In this document: positions 4,410-11,987 of the stretch, in pieces
How positions within the stretch are numbered: position 1 is the first letter of the stretch
Layout of the letters: the number at the start of each line of letters is the position of its first letter
Assembly: GCA_902766575.1 (NCBI GenBank)
Contig: CACXED010000009.1
Span: forward strand, 1-14,606
DNA from: an uncultured Ruminococcus sp.
GTDB taxonomy: Bacteria; Bacillota; Clostridia; Oscillospirales; CAG-272
Direction of reading: 5' to 3'
Length of the DNA stretch: 14,606 nt
Notes under the pieces: generated by a model
Told to the model about the DNA's origin: nothing
Databases searched by the model: none
Seen by the model: the letters and a program-made list of their open reading frames with translations, nothing else
Position numbers and translations under genes: made by a program

Positions 4410-6851
4410 TCATTGTCTCTCCGGCTCAAAGCCCTCAAGCGGCAGGAGCTTTTCGTTCACCGCGCGGATTATATCGGAAGCCTGCGGCAGATAGTACTTT
4501 TCAAGCTCGAGACAGGGGGTTATAAAATTCTTCGACCCGAGCGCTGCCGGCGGCGCGTCGAGCAGATCGAACGCGAGCTCCGAAATATCCGCCGCCATGT
4601 TTTTCATCACCGAGCCGCGCTCACAGGCGTCGCCGACGATGATTATCCGCCCGGTCTTTTCAATCGAGCCGAGCACCTTTTCGTAATCGAACGGCACGAT
4701 CGACCGCGCGTCGATCACCTCCGCCGAGACGCCGTAGCTCTCCGACAGGATATCCGCCGCTTCGAGCGCTCTGTAGAGCGCCGCTCCGATCGTGAGTATC
4801 GTCAGATCATCGCCGGCGCGCTTGATATCCGGCTCGCCGATGGGGATCTCATAGCGACCCTCGGGAACTCCGCCCTCGTGAAAGCGCTCTCCGATGTCGT
4901 AGAGCCGTTGGCTCTCAAAGAACACGACCGGATCGGTTCCGCAGAGCGCGGAGGTCATCAGTCCCTTGGCGTCGTAGGGCGTCGCCGGATAAACTATCTT
5001 GAGCCCCGGTATATGCGCCGCCATAGCCGTCCAGTCTTGCGAGTGCTGAGCGCCGTATTTTGACCCGACGGCGACTCTGACCACCATCGGCAGTCTGAGC
5101 GTCCCCGCCGACATCGCCTGCCACTTCGCCGCCTGATTGAACAGCTCGTCAGCCGCGCAGCCGATGAAATCGGCGTACATCAGCTCGGCTATGACCCGTC
5201 CGCCGCACATCGCGTAGCCGACCGCCGAGCCGACTATCGCCGACTCGGATATCGGGGAATTGAACAGCCGGTGATAGGGCAGCGACTCGGTGAGCCCGGC
5301 GTAGACCCCGTGCGCTCCTCCCCAGTCGCGGTTCTCCTCTCCGTAGGCGACGAGCGTCGGATCGGTGCAGAAGCCCTCGTAGATCGCCTCGAAAAGCGCG
5401 TCGCGCAGCTCGACATATTCGCCCGCGCAGAGCGGCTTGCTGTCGTCGCCGACTGCCGAGCGCGATTTTTTTCTTATCGAAAGCACGCGGGGATTCTCGT
5501 CGGTCGGGATGAGCAGCTCGGGAGCCCGGCTCCCGTCCATGGACGGGCGGTATTCGTTTGAAAAGGTCAGCCTCGAGATCGCGTCGGGATCCTTTGCAAG
5601 CTCCATCCTCGGCGAGATCGTATCGTCGGCGGCGAGACGGCAGATCCGCGTGATCCGCCGGACAGTCTCCTCGTCGACAGCGTCGAACTCGGACGCCTCG
5701 GCGACGCCGCCGATGATCAGCTTCTCCTTGTAGGCTCTGATCGGGTCGAGCCGCTTCCACGCCTCGACCTCCTCCTCGGTGCGGTAGGTGGACGGGTCGG
5801 AAGCGGAGTGCTCCGACGTCCGGTAGGTGACGATATCGAGCATCGCCGGCCCCTCTCCGCAAAGCAGAAGCTCCTTTCTGCGCCTGACCGCGTCTATGAC
5901 CGCAAAGGGATCGAGACCGTTCACCCGCTCGGAGTGAAGCTGCTCCGGCGAGAATCCCGCTCCGAGTCTTGCCGCCATTCCGAACGCCATCGTCTCGCCG
6001 AGCGTCTGTCCGCCCATTCCGTAGAAATTGTCCGAGACGAAGAACAGCACCGGCAGTCCGGGCGAACTGCCGCCGTCGGTGGTTCCCCAGAGCTTTTTTA
6101 TCTGATCCATCGCCGCCATATTGAGCGACTCGAGCACCGCTCCGCGTCCGCAGGCGCCGTCTCCGATGTTGGCGACCACTATCCCGTTCTTTCTGTTGAT
6201 GCGCTTATAAAGCGCCGCTCCGAGCGCCATCGGAGCCTGCGCGCCGACTATCGCGTTGTTCGGATATATCCCGAACGGCGGGAAAAAAACGTGCATCGAG
6301 CCGCCAAGCCCCCGGTCAAAGCCGGTGTTCTTGGCAAAGATCTCGGAAAGCACGCCGTAGAGCAGAAAATCCGCCGCAAGCTCCTTTGTGTCGGTCGGAG
6401 CGTCGCCGCGCTCGACCGCCCGGAGCTGATCGCCGCCCGAGCTGTTTTTCATTATTTCGTAAAGCTCCTCGCCGCCGAGCCGGTTTATCGCCGACAGCCC
6501 CTTGGCGATCACCTCGCCGTGGTTCCGGTGCGAGCCGAAGATGAGATCGTCGGCGTCAAGCGAATACGCCTCTCCGACCGCCGTCGCTTCCTCGCCGATC
6601 GCAAGGTGAGTCGGGCCGGGATTGCAGTAGCTTACGCCGTTGTAGACCGAGCTTGCTTTGATCTCCCCGAGCATGGTCTCAAACTCGCGGATGATGCGCA
6701 TATCGCGGTAGATGCGAAGCATATCGTCCTTTGAGTAAAGCGTTTTCTCCTCGTCGAGAGTACGCGCGTACTGGTTCACCGGGATATCGTCAAAATGGAT
6801 GTACCCGGGCTGTAGAGCCTTTTTCGGGTCGATAAATTGACTCCTTGGCAT
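4410..6851 (-). CDS. fused alpha-beta E1 of a 2-oxoacid dehydrogenase (thiamine diphosphate-dependent)
   Basis: The 813-residue protein joins E1-alpha (about 40-400) and E1-beta (about 475-800) in one chain. The alpha part has GSHRNHGEVIAKG (106-118), the thiamine motif beginning GDGACGRG (230-237) and ending SDNFYG (273-278), and the loop EHSASDPSTYRT (347-358). The beta part has GEENRDWGG (504-512), NSPISESAIVG (531-541) and AQHSQDW (601-607, with the expected catalytic His603). E1 normally decarboxylates a 2-oxoacid and passes the acyl group to lipoyl-E2. Substrate (pyruvate, branched-chain, acetoin or other) cannot be assigned. It follows the E2-like gene by 15 nt; AGAAGG (6860-6865) sits 8 nt before the ATG. 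All TPP motifs look intact, yet its neighbour lacks a lipoyl domain and no E3 is present, so its acceptor is unclear. Confidence 0.9.
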   Translation of the reverse strand: MPRSQFIDPKKALQPGYIHFDDIPVNQYARTLDEEKTLYSKDDMLRIYRDMRIIREFETMLGEIKASSVYNGVSYCNPGPTHLAIGEEATAVGEAYSLDADDLIFGSHRNHGEVIAKGLSAINRLGGEELYEIMKNSSGGDQLRAVERGDAPTDTKELAADFLLYGVLSEIFAKNTGFDRGLGGSMHVFFPPFGIYPNNAIVGAQAPMALGAALYKRINRKNGIVVANIGDGACGRGAVLESLNMAAMDQIKKLWGTTDGGSSPGLPVLFFVSDNFYGMGGQTLGETMAFGMAARLGAGFSPEQLHSERVNGLDPFAVIDAVRRRKELLLCGEGPAMLDIVTYRTSEHSASDPSTYRTEEEVEAWKRLDPIRAYKEKLIIGGVAEASEFDAVDEETVRRITRICRLAADDTISPRMELAKDPDAISRLTFSNEYRPSMDGSRAPELLIPTDENPRVLSIRKKSRSAVGDDSKPLCAGEYVELRDALFEAIYEGFCTDPTLVAYGEENRDWGGAHGVYAGLTESLPYHRLFNSPISESAIVGSAVGYAMCGGRVIAELMYADFIGCAADELFNQAAKWQAMSAGTLRLPMVVRVAVGSKYGAQHSQDWTAMAAHIPGLKIVYPATPYDAKGLMTSALCGTDPVVFFESQRLYDIGERFHEGGVPEGRYEIPIGEPDIKRAGDDLTILTIGAALYRALEAADILSESYGVSAEVIDARSIVPFDYEKVLGSIEKTGRIIIVGDACERGSVMKNMAADISELAFDLLDAPPAALGSKNFITPCLELEKYYLPQASDIIRAVNEKLLPLEGFEPERQ

Positions 6852-6866
6852 TATTATGACCTTCTC

Positions 6867-7769
6867 TTAAATTATTAACGTCAGTCCGAGCTGACAAAGA
6901 CCGCGGCAGAGCCTGTCGAGATATTCCGCCGCGCGGTAAAGCTCCGCTCCGCCTGCGCCCAAGGTGAGCGTAATCGACGGATATACCCGACCGTCCGCCA
7001 TCACGCGGTTTGTAACGCAGCCGACCGTGAGCGCAAATATCCGCTCATGCTCCGGTAAAAGCTCCGGGTCGGGCGAAAAGCTCTCGATTCCAAGCTCTCC
7101 GAAATAACTGACGTCGATAAGGCAGGATTTGTTCCCGCCAGTATAATTTTCGCTGATTTTAGCAAAAGCGCCGAGACTTAATCCCCTCGCGTCGGGAATG
7201 TAGCGTTCGCGGAGACTTCTTTCGCTATAGACGCGAAGTCTGACCGCGATTTCGCCGTATTCGGTCGCCGAGAGGATTTTCGCCGCCGCGAAGGCTATCA
7301 TATCAGCCGCCGTTATCTGCGGCAGTCCAAGCTCGCCTCCGTGCTCCGCGAGCCGCTTTTCGAGGTCGAGCAGCTCGGATGCGTCAAAGGACGCGGTGAG
7401 CGTTATATATCCGCCGGAGCGGACAGGCTCAGCCGGATGGAGCTCCTCGCTTTCGGGCGTAGCTTTTTCCTCCGCCGGGATATTATCCGTCGTGAGCGGC
7501 TCGTCAGCGGGGCTTGCCTCGCATAGAGCGGCAGGCTCCGGCTTGATACTATCGGCTTCAAAGACCGCTCCGGTCTTTTCGGCGAGCAGGCGCTCGATAT
7601 CGCGTTCGATTATTCTTCCCATCGGACCGGTCGGGACAGCCTTTGAGATGTCCGCGCCGCTTTTAGCCGCGAGCGCCATCGCCCTCGGCGAGATCTTCAG
7701 CCTTTTCAAAGCCGGAGCGCCGGTCTCCCGGCTTCTCTCCGGCATATCCGGCGTAGTGTAGTCTGACAT
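6867..7769 (-). CDS. degenerate E2-like protein: subunit-binding domain, no lipoyl domain, no active site
   Basis: The 300-residue protein begins directly with a peripheral subunit-binding domain (about 25-62: KISPRAMALAAKSG, then PTGPMGRIIERDIERLL), the E2 part that docks E1 or E3. A Glu/Pro/Ala-rich linker (about 65-118) follows. The rest (119-300) follows the fold pattern of the E2 acyltransferase domain (LTASFDASELLDL, SCLIDVSYFGELGIESF, VGCVTNRVMADGRV, AAEYLDRL). The final active-site region, normally DHRxxDG, reads LTLGAGGAELYRAA: the catalytic His and Asp are absent. There is no N-terminal lipoyl domain: only 24 residues precede the binding domain. It lies 15 nt before the E1 gene and 46 nt after the DeoR-type gene, so it is most likely an E1 partner or scaffold. 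The start has GAGG about 11 nt upstream. Confidence 0.82.
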   Translation of the reverse strand: MSDYTTPDMPERSRETGAPALKRLKISPRAMALAAKSGADISKAVPTGPMGRIIERDIERLLAEKTGAVFEADSIKPEPAALCEASPADEPLTTDNIPAEEKATPESEELHPAEPVRSGGYITLTASFDASELLDLEKRLAEHGGELGLPQITAADMIAFAAAKILSATEYGEIAVRLRVYSERSLRERYIPDARGLSLGAFAKISENYTGGNKSCLIDVSYFGELGIESFSPDPELLPEHERIFALTVGCVTNRVMADGRVYPSITLTLGAGGAELYRAAEYLDRLCRGLCQLGLTLII

Positions 7770-7801
7770 ATATTGATTAACCTCTGTTCTGAAAGCCCGG
7801 C

Positions 7802-7827
7802 GTCATTTTGCGACGTCATTTTGTGAC
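7802..7827 (-). repeat. 13-bp tandem duplication at the regulator stop codon
   Basis: gtcattttgcgac (7802-7814) and gtcattttgtgac (7815-7827) are adjacent copies differing at one base. The upstream copy on the minus strand contains the last codons and TGA of the DeoR-type gene; the second copy is just past the stop. Confidence 0.9.
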
Positions 7828-8583
7828 TATGATCTCAACGCCGGCGGCCTCGGCCGCTTTTGTGATGTCGTCGGGAAGATGATCGTCGGTGATTATTGTG
7901 TGGACTCTGTCTATCTGACAGAAGGTATAGGGCAGGCAGCGGTCGAGCTTGGATTTGTCCATCAGGACTATGACCCGCCGCGCCTTTTCCACGATGAGAC
8001 GCTTGAGCTCGCACTCCGGGTAGTTGCCGCTTGTAAAGCCGTCCTTCATCGAGAGCCCCGACGGGCAGATGAACGCCACGTCGATGTTGATGTCATCGAG
8101 GAACTTCAGCGCCTGATTTCCCGAGATCGAGATATTGTCGCGGTTGATCATCCCGCCGACGAGATTGACTATCGGCTGGGTCTTTTTGATAAGCTCCAGC
8201 GCGATGTTAGGGCCGGTGGTTGTGATATTGTGCCGCTCGTCGGGCAGAAGCGACGCGAGCTTGAGTATCGTCGTGCCAGAGTCGAGAAAGAGCGAGTGTC
8301 CGGTGCCGATAAAATCGACTGCCCGGCGGGCTATGCGCTCCTTTGCGCCGATATTCTCGCCGAGACGCTGATGAAAGGAATCCTCCATCGAGGTTGTTAT
8401 AAACTTCATTGAGCGTGCTCCGCCGCGCACCTTGATGGCGTCGCCCTGCTTTTCGAAGTATTCGATGTCGCGTCTCAGCGTCATGCTGGACACATCGGGG
8501 AATCGGCTTTCGAGCTCCCTCAGCGAAATGAACGGTTTCTCGGTCAGGAGTTCCTTGATAATGGCTCTGCGCGAGGAATTCAT
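7816..8583 (-). CDS. DeoR/GlpR-family transcription regulator
   Basis: The protein is 255 residues from the chosen start. The N-terminus is a winged helix-turn-helix of the DeoR class (ISLRELESRFPDVS, then SMTLRRDIEYFEKQG and the wing IKVRGGA). The C-terminus is the DeoR sensor domain, an isomerase-like fold binding phosphorylated sugars, with DSGTTILKLASLL, TTGPNIALEL, LVGGMINRDNISISG and VLMDKSKLD. I place the start at the second ATG (8581-8583) because AAAGGA (8592-8597) is 8 nt from it; the first ATG (8590-8592) would overlap that ribosome-binding site and add only MKS. It leads the operon with the E2-like and E1 genes. Repression relieved by a sugar-phosphate derivative is the family norm and is inferred here. 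Confidence 0.9.
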   Translation of the reverse strand: MNSSRRAIIKELLTEKPFISLRELESRFPDVSSMTLRRDIEYFEKQGDAIKVRGGARSMKFITTSMEDSFHQRLGENIGAKERIARRAVDFIGTGHSLFLDSGTTILKLASLLPDERHNITTTGPNIALELIKKTQPIVNLVGGMINRDNISISGNQALKFLDDINIDVAFICPSGLSMKDGFTSGNYPECELKRLIVEKARRVIVLMDKSKLDRCLPYTFCQIDRVHTIITDDHLPDDITKAAEAAGVEIIVTK

Positions 8584-8591
8584 TGATTTCA

Positions 8592-8597
8592 TCCTTT
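8592..8597 (-). promoter_or_regulatory. ribosome-binding site that decides the DeoR-type start
   Basis: AAAGGA on the minus strand is 8 nt from the ATG at 8581-8583. It shares its last A with the ATG at 8590-8592, which makes that start codon unlikely. Confidence 0.75.
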
Positions 8598-8610
8598 CAT
8601 TTAATCGGTT

Positions 8611-8653
8611 AAATTGTAAATATATTTGAGTTATATTTCACATTTACCAATTT
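8611..8653 (-). promoter_or_regulatory. imperfect inverted repeat, candidate operator of the DeoR-type gene
   Basis: aaattgtaaat (8611-8621) and atttaccaattt (8642-8653) pair as reverse complements with one bulged base. The repeat covers the expected transcription start and the leader, directly downstream of the -10 box. Its position suits a repressor site, possibly autoregulatory. The DNA is AT-rich, so chance symmetry is possible. Confidence 0.4.
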
Positions 8654-8655
8654 AT

Positions 8656-8684
8656 ATTGTAACATATTTTCAGCGCTTTGTCAA
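8656..8684 (-). promoter_or_regulatory. strong promoter of the DeoR-E2-E1 operon
   Basis: TTGACA (8679-8684) and TACAAT (8656-8661) are 17 bp apart, with TGT before the -10 box (extended -10). The leader to the chosen start codon is about 65 nt. Confidence 0.88.
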
Positions 8685-8756
8685 TGATTATCTACAGCAA
8701 TATCTCACAATTCTGGGCGCGCAGATTTGTACTTTAAGGCAACGCCGTTCCCGCGC

Positions 8757-8785
8757 AAAAAACCCCGGCGCGGCGCGCGCCGGAG
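8757..8785 (-). terminator. intrinsic terminator of the yfmF-yfmH-lgt-folD operon
   Basis: A 10-bp GC-rich stem (CTCCGGCGCG / CGCGCCGGGG, one G-U pair) with a 3-nt loop is followed directly by six T on the minus strand. It begins 17 nt past the folD stop codon and separates that operon from the DeoR-type promoter. Confidence 0.95.
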
Positions 8786-8802
8786 CTCTGCCGCCGGTAT
8801 TG

Positions 8803-9657
8803 TCATAAGACTCCGGCGTGTCTCTTTGCGGAGGTGAGCGTGTTCCTTAGCAGCATGGTGATGGTCATCGGCCCGACTCCTCCGGGAACCGGAGTGATGA
8901 GCGAAACCTTTGGCTCGACCGTGGCGAAATCCACGTCTCCGGTGAGCTTTCCGTCGGCGCGGCGGTTCATGCCTACGTCGATGACGACCGCGCCCTCCTT
9001 TACCATGTCTCCGGTGATGAAGTCAGCCTTTCCGACCGCTGCGACGAGAATATCCGCGCGGCGCGTCACCTCGGCGAGGTTCTTTGTGCGCGAGTGGCAG
9101 ACAGTCACCGTTCCGTTGGCGTGGAGCAGCAGCATCGCCTGAGGCTTGCCGACGATATTGCTCCTGCCGACGACTACGCACTCCTTACCCGAGACGTCGA
9201 CGCCGCTCTTTTCAAGGAGCACCATGACTCCCGCCGGCGTGCAGGGCAGGAAATCGTAGTCGCCGATCATGATCTTTCCGACGTTGACCGGATGAAAGGC
9301 GTCCACGTCCTTTTCAGGGTCGATGTGGTCGATGATTATCTTGTCGTCGAGGTGCTTTGGCAGCGGGAGCTGGACGAGGATGCCGTGGATCGCGCTGTCG
9401 CCGTTGAGACGCTCGACGAGCGCGAGCAGCTCAGCCTCGGTAGTCTCCTCGGGGAGCTCGTAGACCTCCGAGTGGAAGCCGACCTCCTCGCAGGCCTTTT
9501 TCTTGTTGCGCACGTAGACCTGTGAAGCCGGGTCGGTGCCGACGATTATAACCGCCAGCCCGGGAACTATGCCCTTTTCCTTAAGAGCCGCGCACTCGGC
9601 GGCTATCTCGGCGCGGACCTCCTTTGAGATCTGCTTTCCGTCAATTATCTTTGCCAT
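8803..9657 (-). CDS. folD: bifunctional methylene-THF dehydrogenase / methenyl-THF cyclohydrolase
   Basis: The 284-residue FolD interconverts 5,10-methylene-, methenyl- and 10-formyl-tetrahydrofolate with NADP in one-carbon metabolism. Family motifs are all present: SQVYVRNKKKACEEVG (45-60, catalytic Tyr48 and Lys52), GILVQLPLPKHLD, DVDAFHPVNVG, PCTPAGVMVLL, VVGRSNIVGKP and PVPGGVGPMTITMLL. The frame is open to an ATG at 9702, but the start at 9657 (MAKIIDGK) fits family length and has GGAG (9665-9668) 7 nt upstream; the longer form would add a basic 15-residue tail. The start overlaps the end of lgt by 17 nt. It is the last gene of its operon, ending just before a strong terminator. Confidence 0.96.
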   Translation of the reverse strand: MAKIIDGKQISKEVRAEIAAECAALKEKGIVPGLAVIIVGTDPASQVYVRNKKKACEEVGFHSEVYELPEETTEAELLALVERLNGDSAIHGILVQLPLPKHLDDKIIIDHIDPEKDVDAFHPVNVGKIMIGDYDFLPCTPAGVMVLLEKSGVDVSGKECVVVGRSNIVGKPQAMLLLHANGTVTVCHSRTKNLAEVTRRADILVAAVGKADFITGDMVKEGAVVIDVGMNRRADGKLTGDVDFATVEPKVSLITPVPGGVGPMTITMLLRNTLTSAKRHAGVL

Positions 9658-10684
9658 CGTTATTCTCCGTTTCGTCTGTTTCGGAAGTATTTTTGCTTTC
9701 ATCGTTTTTCTCCGGTTCAGCCGGAGCGTCAGCCTGACTGTCAGAGCCGCTTTCGGCGTCGGAGGAGGGCTTTATATCGTAGTTCTCGCCGTCGGTAGAC
9801 TTTCCGGACTTTCCGATGATCTCGTCGCGTCCCGAGCTGTAGACCCGGTCGTAAGCCGCGTCGTCGAGCGCTCTGTCCTTGGCTCTCGCAAGCCCGACTG
9901 CCATGCAGATGACGCCGAGGACGAAAATTATCGCTCCAACCGCCTGCGAGACTCTGATTGTCTCGCCGAATACCGACTTCATGAAGTAGAGGCTGTCGGT
10001 TCTCAGCCCCTCGATGAAGAAGCGCCCGAAGCCGTACCAGATCATGTAGAAGATAGCGTGCTGTCCGTTGAATTTCTTCTTTTTATAGAACGCCATGACT
10101 ATCGCAAAGCCGACTAAATTCCAGAGCGACTCGTAGAGGAAGGTCGGATGATAGTATTTCGTCACGGTCGAGCCTGCGTACTGGATTCCCATGCGCCACG
10201 GGAGCTTGGTCTCCACGCCGTGAGCCTCGGCGTTCATGAAGTTGCCCCAGCGGCCTATCGACTGTCCGAGCATAAGTCCGGGAGCGATCATGTCATACAT
10301 CTTGCCGGGAGCTATCTTCTTGACCTTTGAGACGACGAACACAGTCAGCGCGCCCGCTCCGACTCCGCCGAAGATCGCCAGTCCGCCGTTGCGGACGTTG
10401 ATTACGTCCCAGAACGAATGGAAGTTCTCGAGCTTCATCAGAACGTAGTAGAGCCGCGCTCCGACCATCGAGAAGATGATCAGGAATATCGCGAGGTCGA
10501 GCACGTCGTCGGTCTTGATCTTTTCAAACTTTGCGTTGTGGTTTGCGACAAGGAAGCCTGCGACCATCGCGAGCGTTATGATTATTCCGTACCACATTAT
10601 GTCGTAGCCGAAGATGCTGAACGCGACCGGATTTACCTCGAATCCGTCTATCCCGAGCCCCGGGAATGAAATGATATTGCTCAT
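9641..10684 (-). CDS. lgt: prolipoprotein diacylglyceryl transferase with acidic C-terminal tail
   Basis: Lgt is an integral membrane enzyme that moves diacylglycerol from phosphatidylglycerol to the lipobox cysteine of prolipoproteins. The 347 residues include about seven hydrophobic segments and the signatures GGLAIFGGVGAG (100-111), GQSIGRWGNFMNAEAHG (140-156), HPTFLYES (179-186) and YGFGRFFIEGLRTDSL (217-232). R144, Y217, R221, E225 and R228 match conserved positions. Residue F105 stands where E. coli has His103. After the last membrane segment (about 265) comes a low-complexity Asp/Glu/Ser/Asn-rich tail of some 75 residues, absent from minimal Lgt proteins and probably disordered and cytoplasmic. 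AGGA lies about 10 nt before the ATG. It follows the yfmH-like gene by 19 nt. Confidence 0.95.
   Translation of the reverse strand: MSNIISFPGLGIDGFEVNPVAFSIFGYDIMWYGIIITLAMVAGFLVANHNAKFEKIKTDDVLDLAIFLIIFSMVGARLYYVLMKLENFHSFWDVINVRNGGLAIFGGVGAGALTVFVVSKVKKIAPGKMYDMIAPGLMLGQSIGRWGNFMNAEAHGVETKLPWRMGIQYAGSTVTKYYHPTFLYESLWNLVGFAIVMAFYKKKKFNGQHAIFYMIWYGFGRFFIEGLRTDSLYFMKSVFGETIRVSQAVGAIIFVLGVICMAVGLARAKDRALDDAAYDRVYSSGRDEIIGKSGKSTDGENYDIKPSSDAESGSDSQADAPAEPEKNDESKNTSETDETENNDGKDN
9665..9668 (-). promoter_or_regulatory. ribosome-binding site that decides the folD start
   Basis: GGAG on the minus strand lies 7 nt before the ATG at 9655-9657, inside the last codons of lgt. The alternative ATG at 9700-9702 has no comparable site in view. 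Confidence 0.7.
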
Positions 10685-10703
10685 TTTACAAAATTCCTGC
10701 CTT

Positions 10704-11987
10704 TCATACGATCGGGTTCACTACGGCGAGGGTGTAGAATTCGGGTCTGAACGCCGCTTTTGCAAGCGCGGTCACATCGTCCTGCGTCACCTTTGAGAGG
10801 ATATCCACATAGTCGAGCAGATCTCCGCCCTCGATTTCGTAGTTGAGGAAGCTATTGGCGATGTCCTCGGTGCTGTCAAAGCACTTGACCATCGAGGCGT
10901 AGAGCGCGCGCTTGGAGCGCTCAAAGTCCTCGGCGGAGATTTCGCTCTTAGCCCATTCGGCGCGCGCCTTGAAGCGCTCAAAGACCTCCTTCGGGTCGCG
11001 GCTCTCGCCATAGACGCCGTTAAAAGCGTAGCTTGCCGATGACTCGTAGCCGTAGTCGAACTGATTCGACAAAAGCCCCTCCTCGTAGAGCTTATTGTAG
11101 AACTCTCCCGACTTGCCGAACATCAGGTCGTTTAGGATGCCGTAAGCCGCGTATTTCTTCATTCTGCCATAGCCGTCGGAGGGGATATCGGTATCCTTGA
11201 CGCCGATCGCGAAAAGCGGCTTTGAGACCTGCATGGACTTTTCGGCGTAGGCTCTGAACACCTCGGGCTTCTCGTCCGGGTAGTCGCGGATTATCTCGAC
11301 CGGAGCCTGCTTTTTGAGATATTTGTCGCAGACTGCGTTCACCTCGTCGACCGTCACGTCTCCGCAGACGATCAGCACCATGTTCGACAGATTGTAGAAC
11401 ACTCTGTAGCACTCGTAGAGTATATCCGAGGTGATATGCGAGATCGACTCGACCGTTCCGGCGACGTTGATCCTGACCGGGTGCTTTTCGTAGAGGTTCT
11501 CGAGCAGGGTCTGATACATACTGCGGAAAGGATGGTCGTCGTACATTCTGATCTCCTGAGCGATGATGCCGCGCTCCTTTTCCACCGTCTCGGGCGTGAA
11601 GTAGGGCGTGGTCACAAAGTCGAGCAGTATCCCCAGCGACTCGTCGAAGTTCGACGTGCAGGAGAACAGATACGCGGTCATCGTGTTCGACGTGTAGGCG
11701 TTGGCGTTGGCTCCGTATCTCGCGTAGCGGGTAAAGGTGTCGTCGCCGTTGGGGTTTTCAAAGAGCTTGTGCTCGAGATAGTGCGCGATGCCGTCGGGCA
11801 CTGTCGTGAAGTCCTTATCCCCGGCGAGCCTGAAGCGGTTGTCTATCGAGCCGTAGCGGGTTGCAAAGATCGCGTAGGAGGTCGACAGCTTCTTCGGGAA
11901 GACGCAGACCTCAAGTCCGCTCCCGTGCCTGAAGCGGTAGTATTCCTCTCTGAGAAAATCGTTTCTTTTAATCGTGATATCAGGCAT
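10704..11987 (-). CDS. M16 family zinc peptidase, YfmH-like
   Basis: The 427-residue protein is the active-looking half of a paired M16 (pitrilysin/insulinase) system. The inverted zinc motif HxxEH is HYLEH (69-73), with the distal ligand probably Glu145 in EKERGIIAQEIRM (136-148). The C-terminal lobe carries FGKSGEFYNKLYEEGLL, the substrate-contact region of M16 proteins. Its length matches Bacillus YfmH/YmfH-type proteins, which in B. subtilis are linked to 5-aminopentanol modification of EF-P; whether that applies here is unknown. Its ATG overlaps the end of the yfmF-like gene by 8 nt and has a perfect AGGAGG 6 nt upstream. It likely acts as a heterodimer with its upstream neighbour in the cytoplasm, as no signal peptide is visible. 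Confidence 0.9.
   Translation of the reverse strand: MPDITIKRNDFLREEYYRFRHGSGLEVCVFPKKLSTSYAIFATRYGSIDNRFRLAGDKDFTTVPDGIAHYLEHKLFENPNGDDTFTRYARYGANANAYTSNTMTAYLFSCTSNFDESLGILLDFVTTPYFTPETVEKERGIIAQEIRMYDDHPFRSMYQTLLENLYEKHPVRINVAGTVESISHITSDILYECYRVFYNLSNMVLIVCGDVTVDEVNAVCDKYLKKQAPVEIIRDYPDEKPEVFRAYAEKSMQVSKPLFAIGVKDTDIPSDGYGRMKKYAAYGILNDLMFGKSGEFYNKLYEEGLLSNQFDYGYESSASYAFNGVYGESRDPKEVFERFKARAEWAKSEISAEDFERSKRALYASMVKCFDSTEDIANSFLNYEIEGGDLLDYVDILSKVTQDDVTALAKAAFRPEFYTLAVVNPIV

Noticed and set aside
5808..6734. Plus-strand open frame opposite the E1 gene
   Set aside because: The minus-strand E1 motifs cover the whole stretch; the plus frame has no recognisable domain and is His/Arg-rich as shadows often are.
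8757..8785. GC-rich palindrome as a repeat element or restriction-site cluster
   Set aside because: Its stem, 3-nt loop and T6 tail directly after folD fit an intrinsic terminator fully.
9658..9702. Longer folD with a 15-residue basic N-terminal extension
   Set aside because: The extension is not part of the FolD family, and the ATG at 9657 has a well-spaced GGAG.
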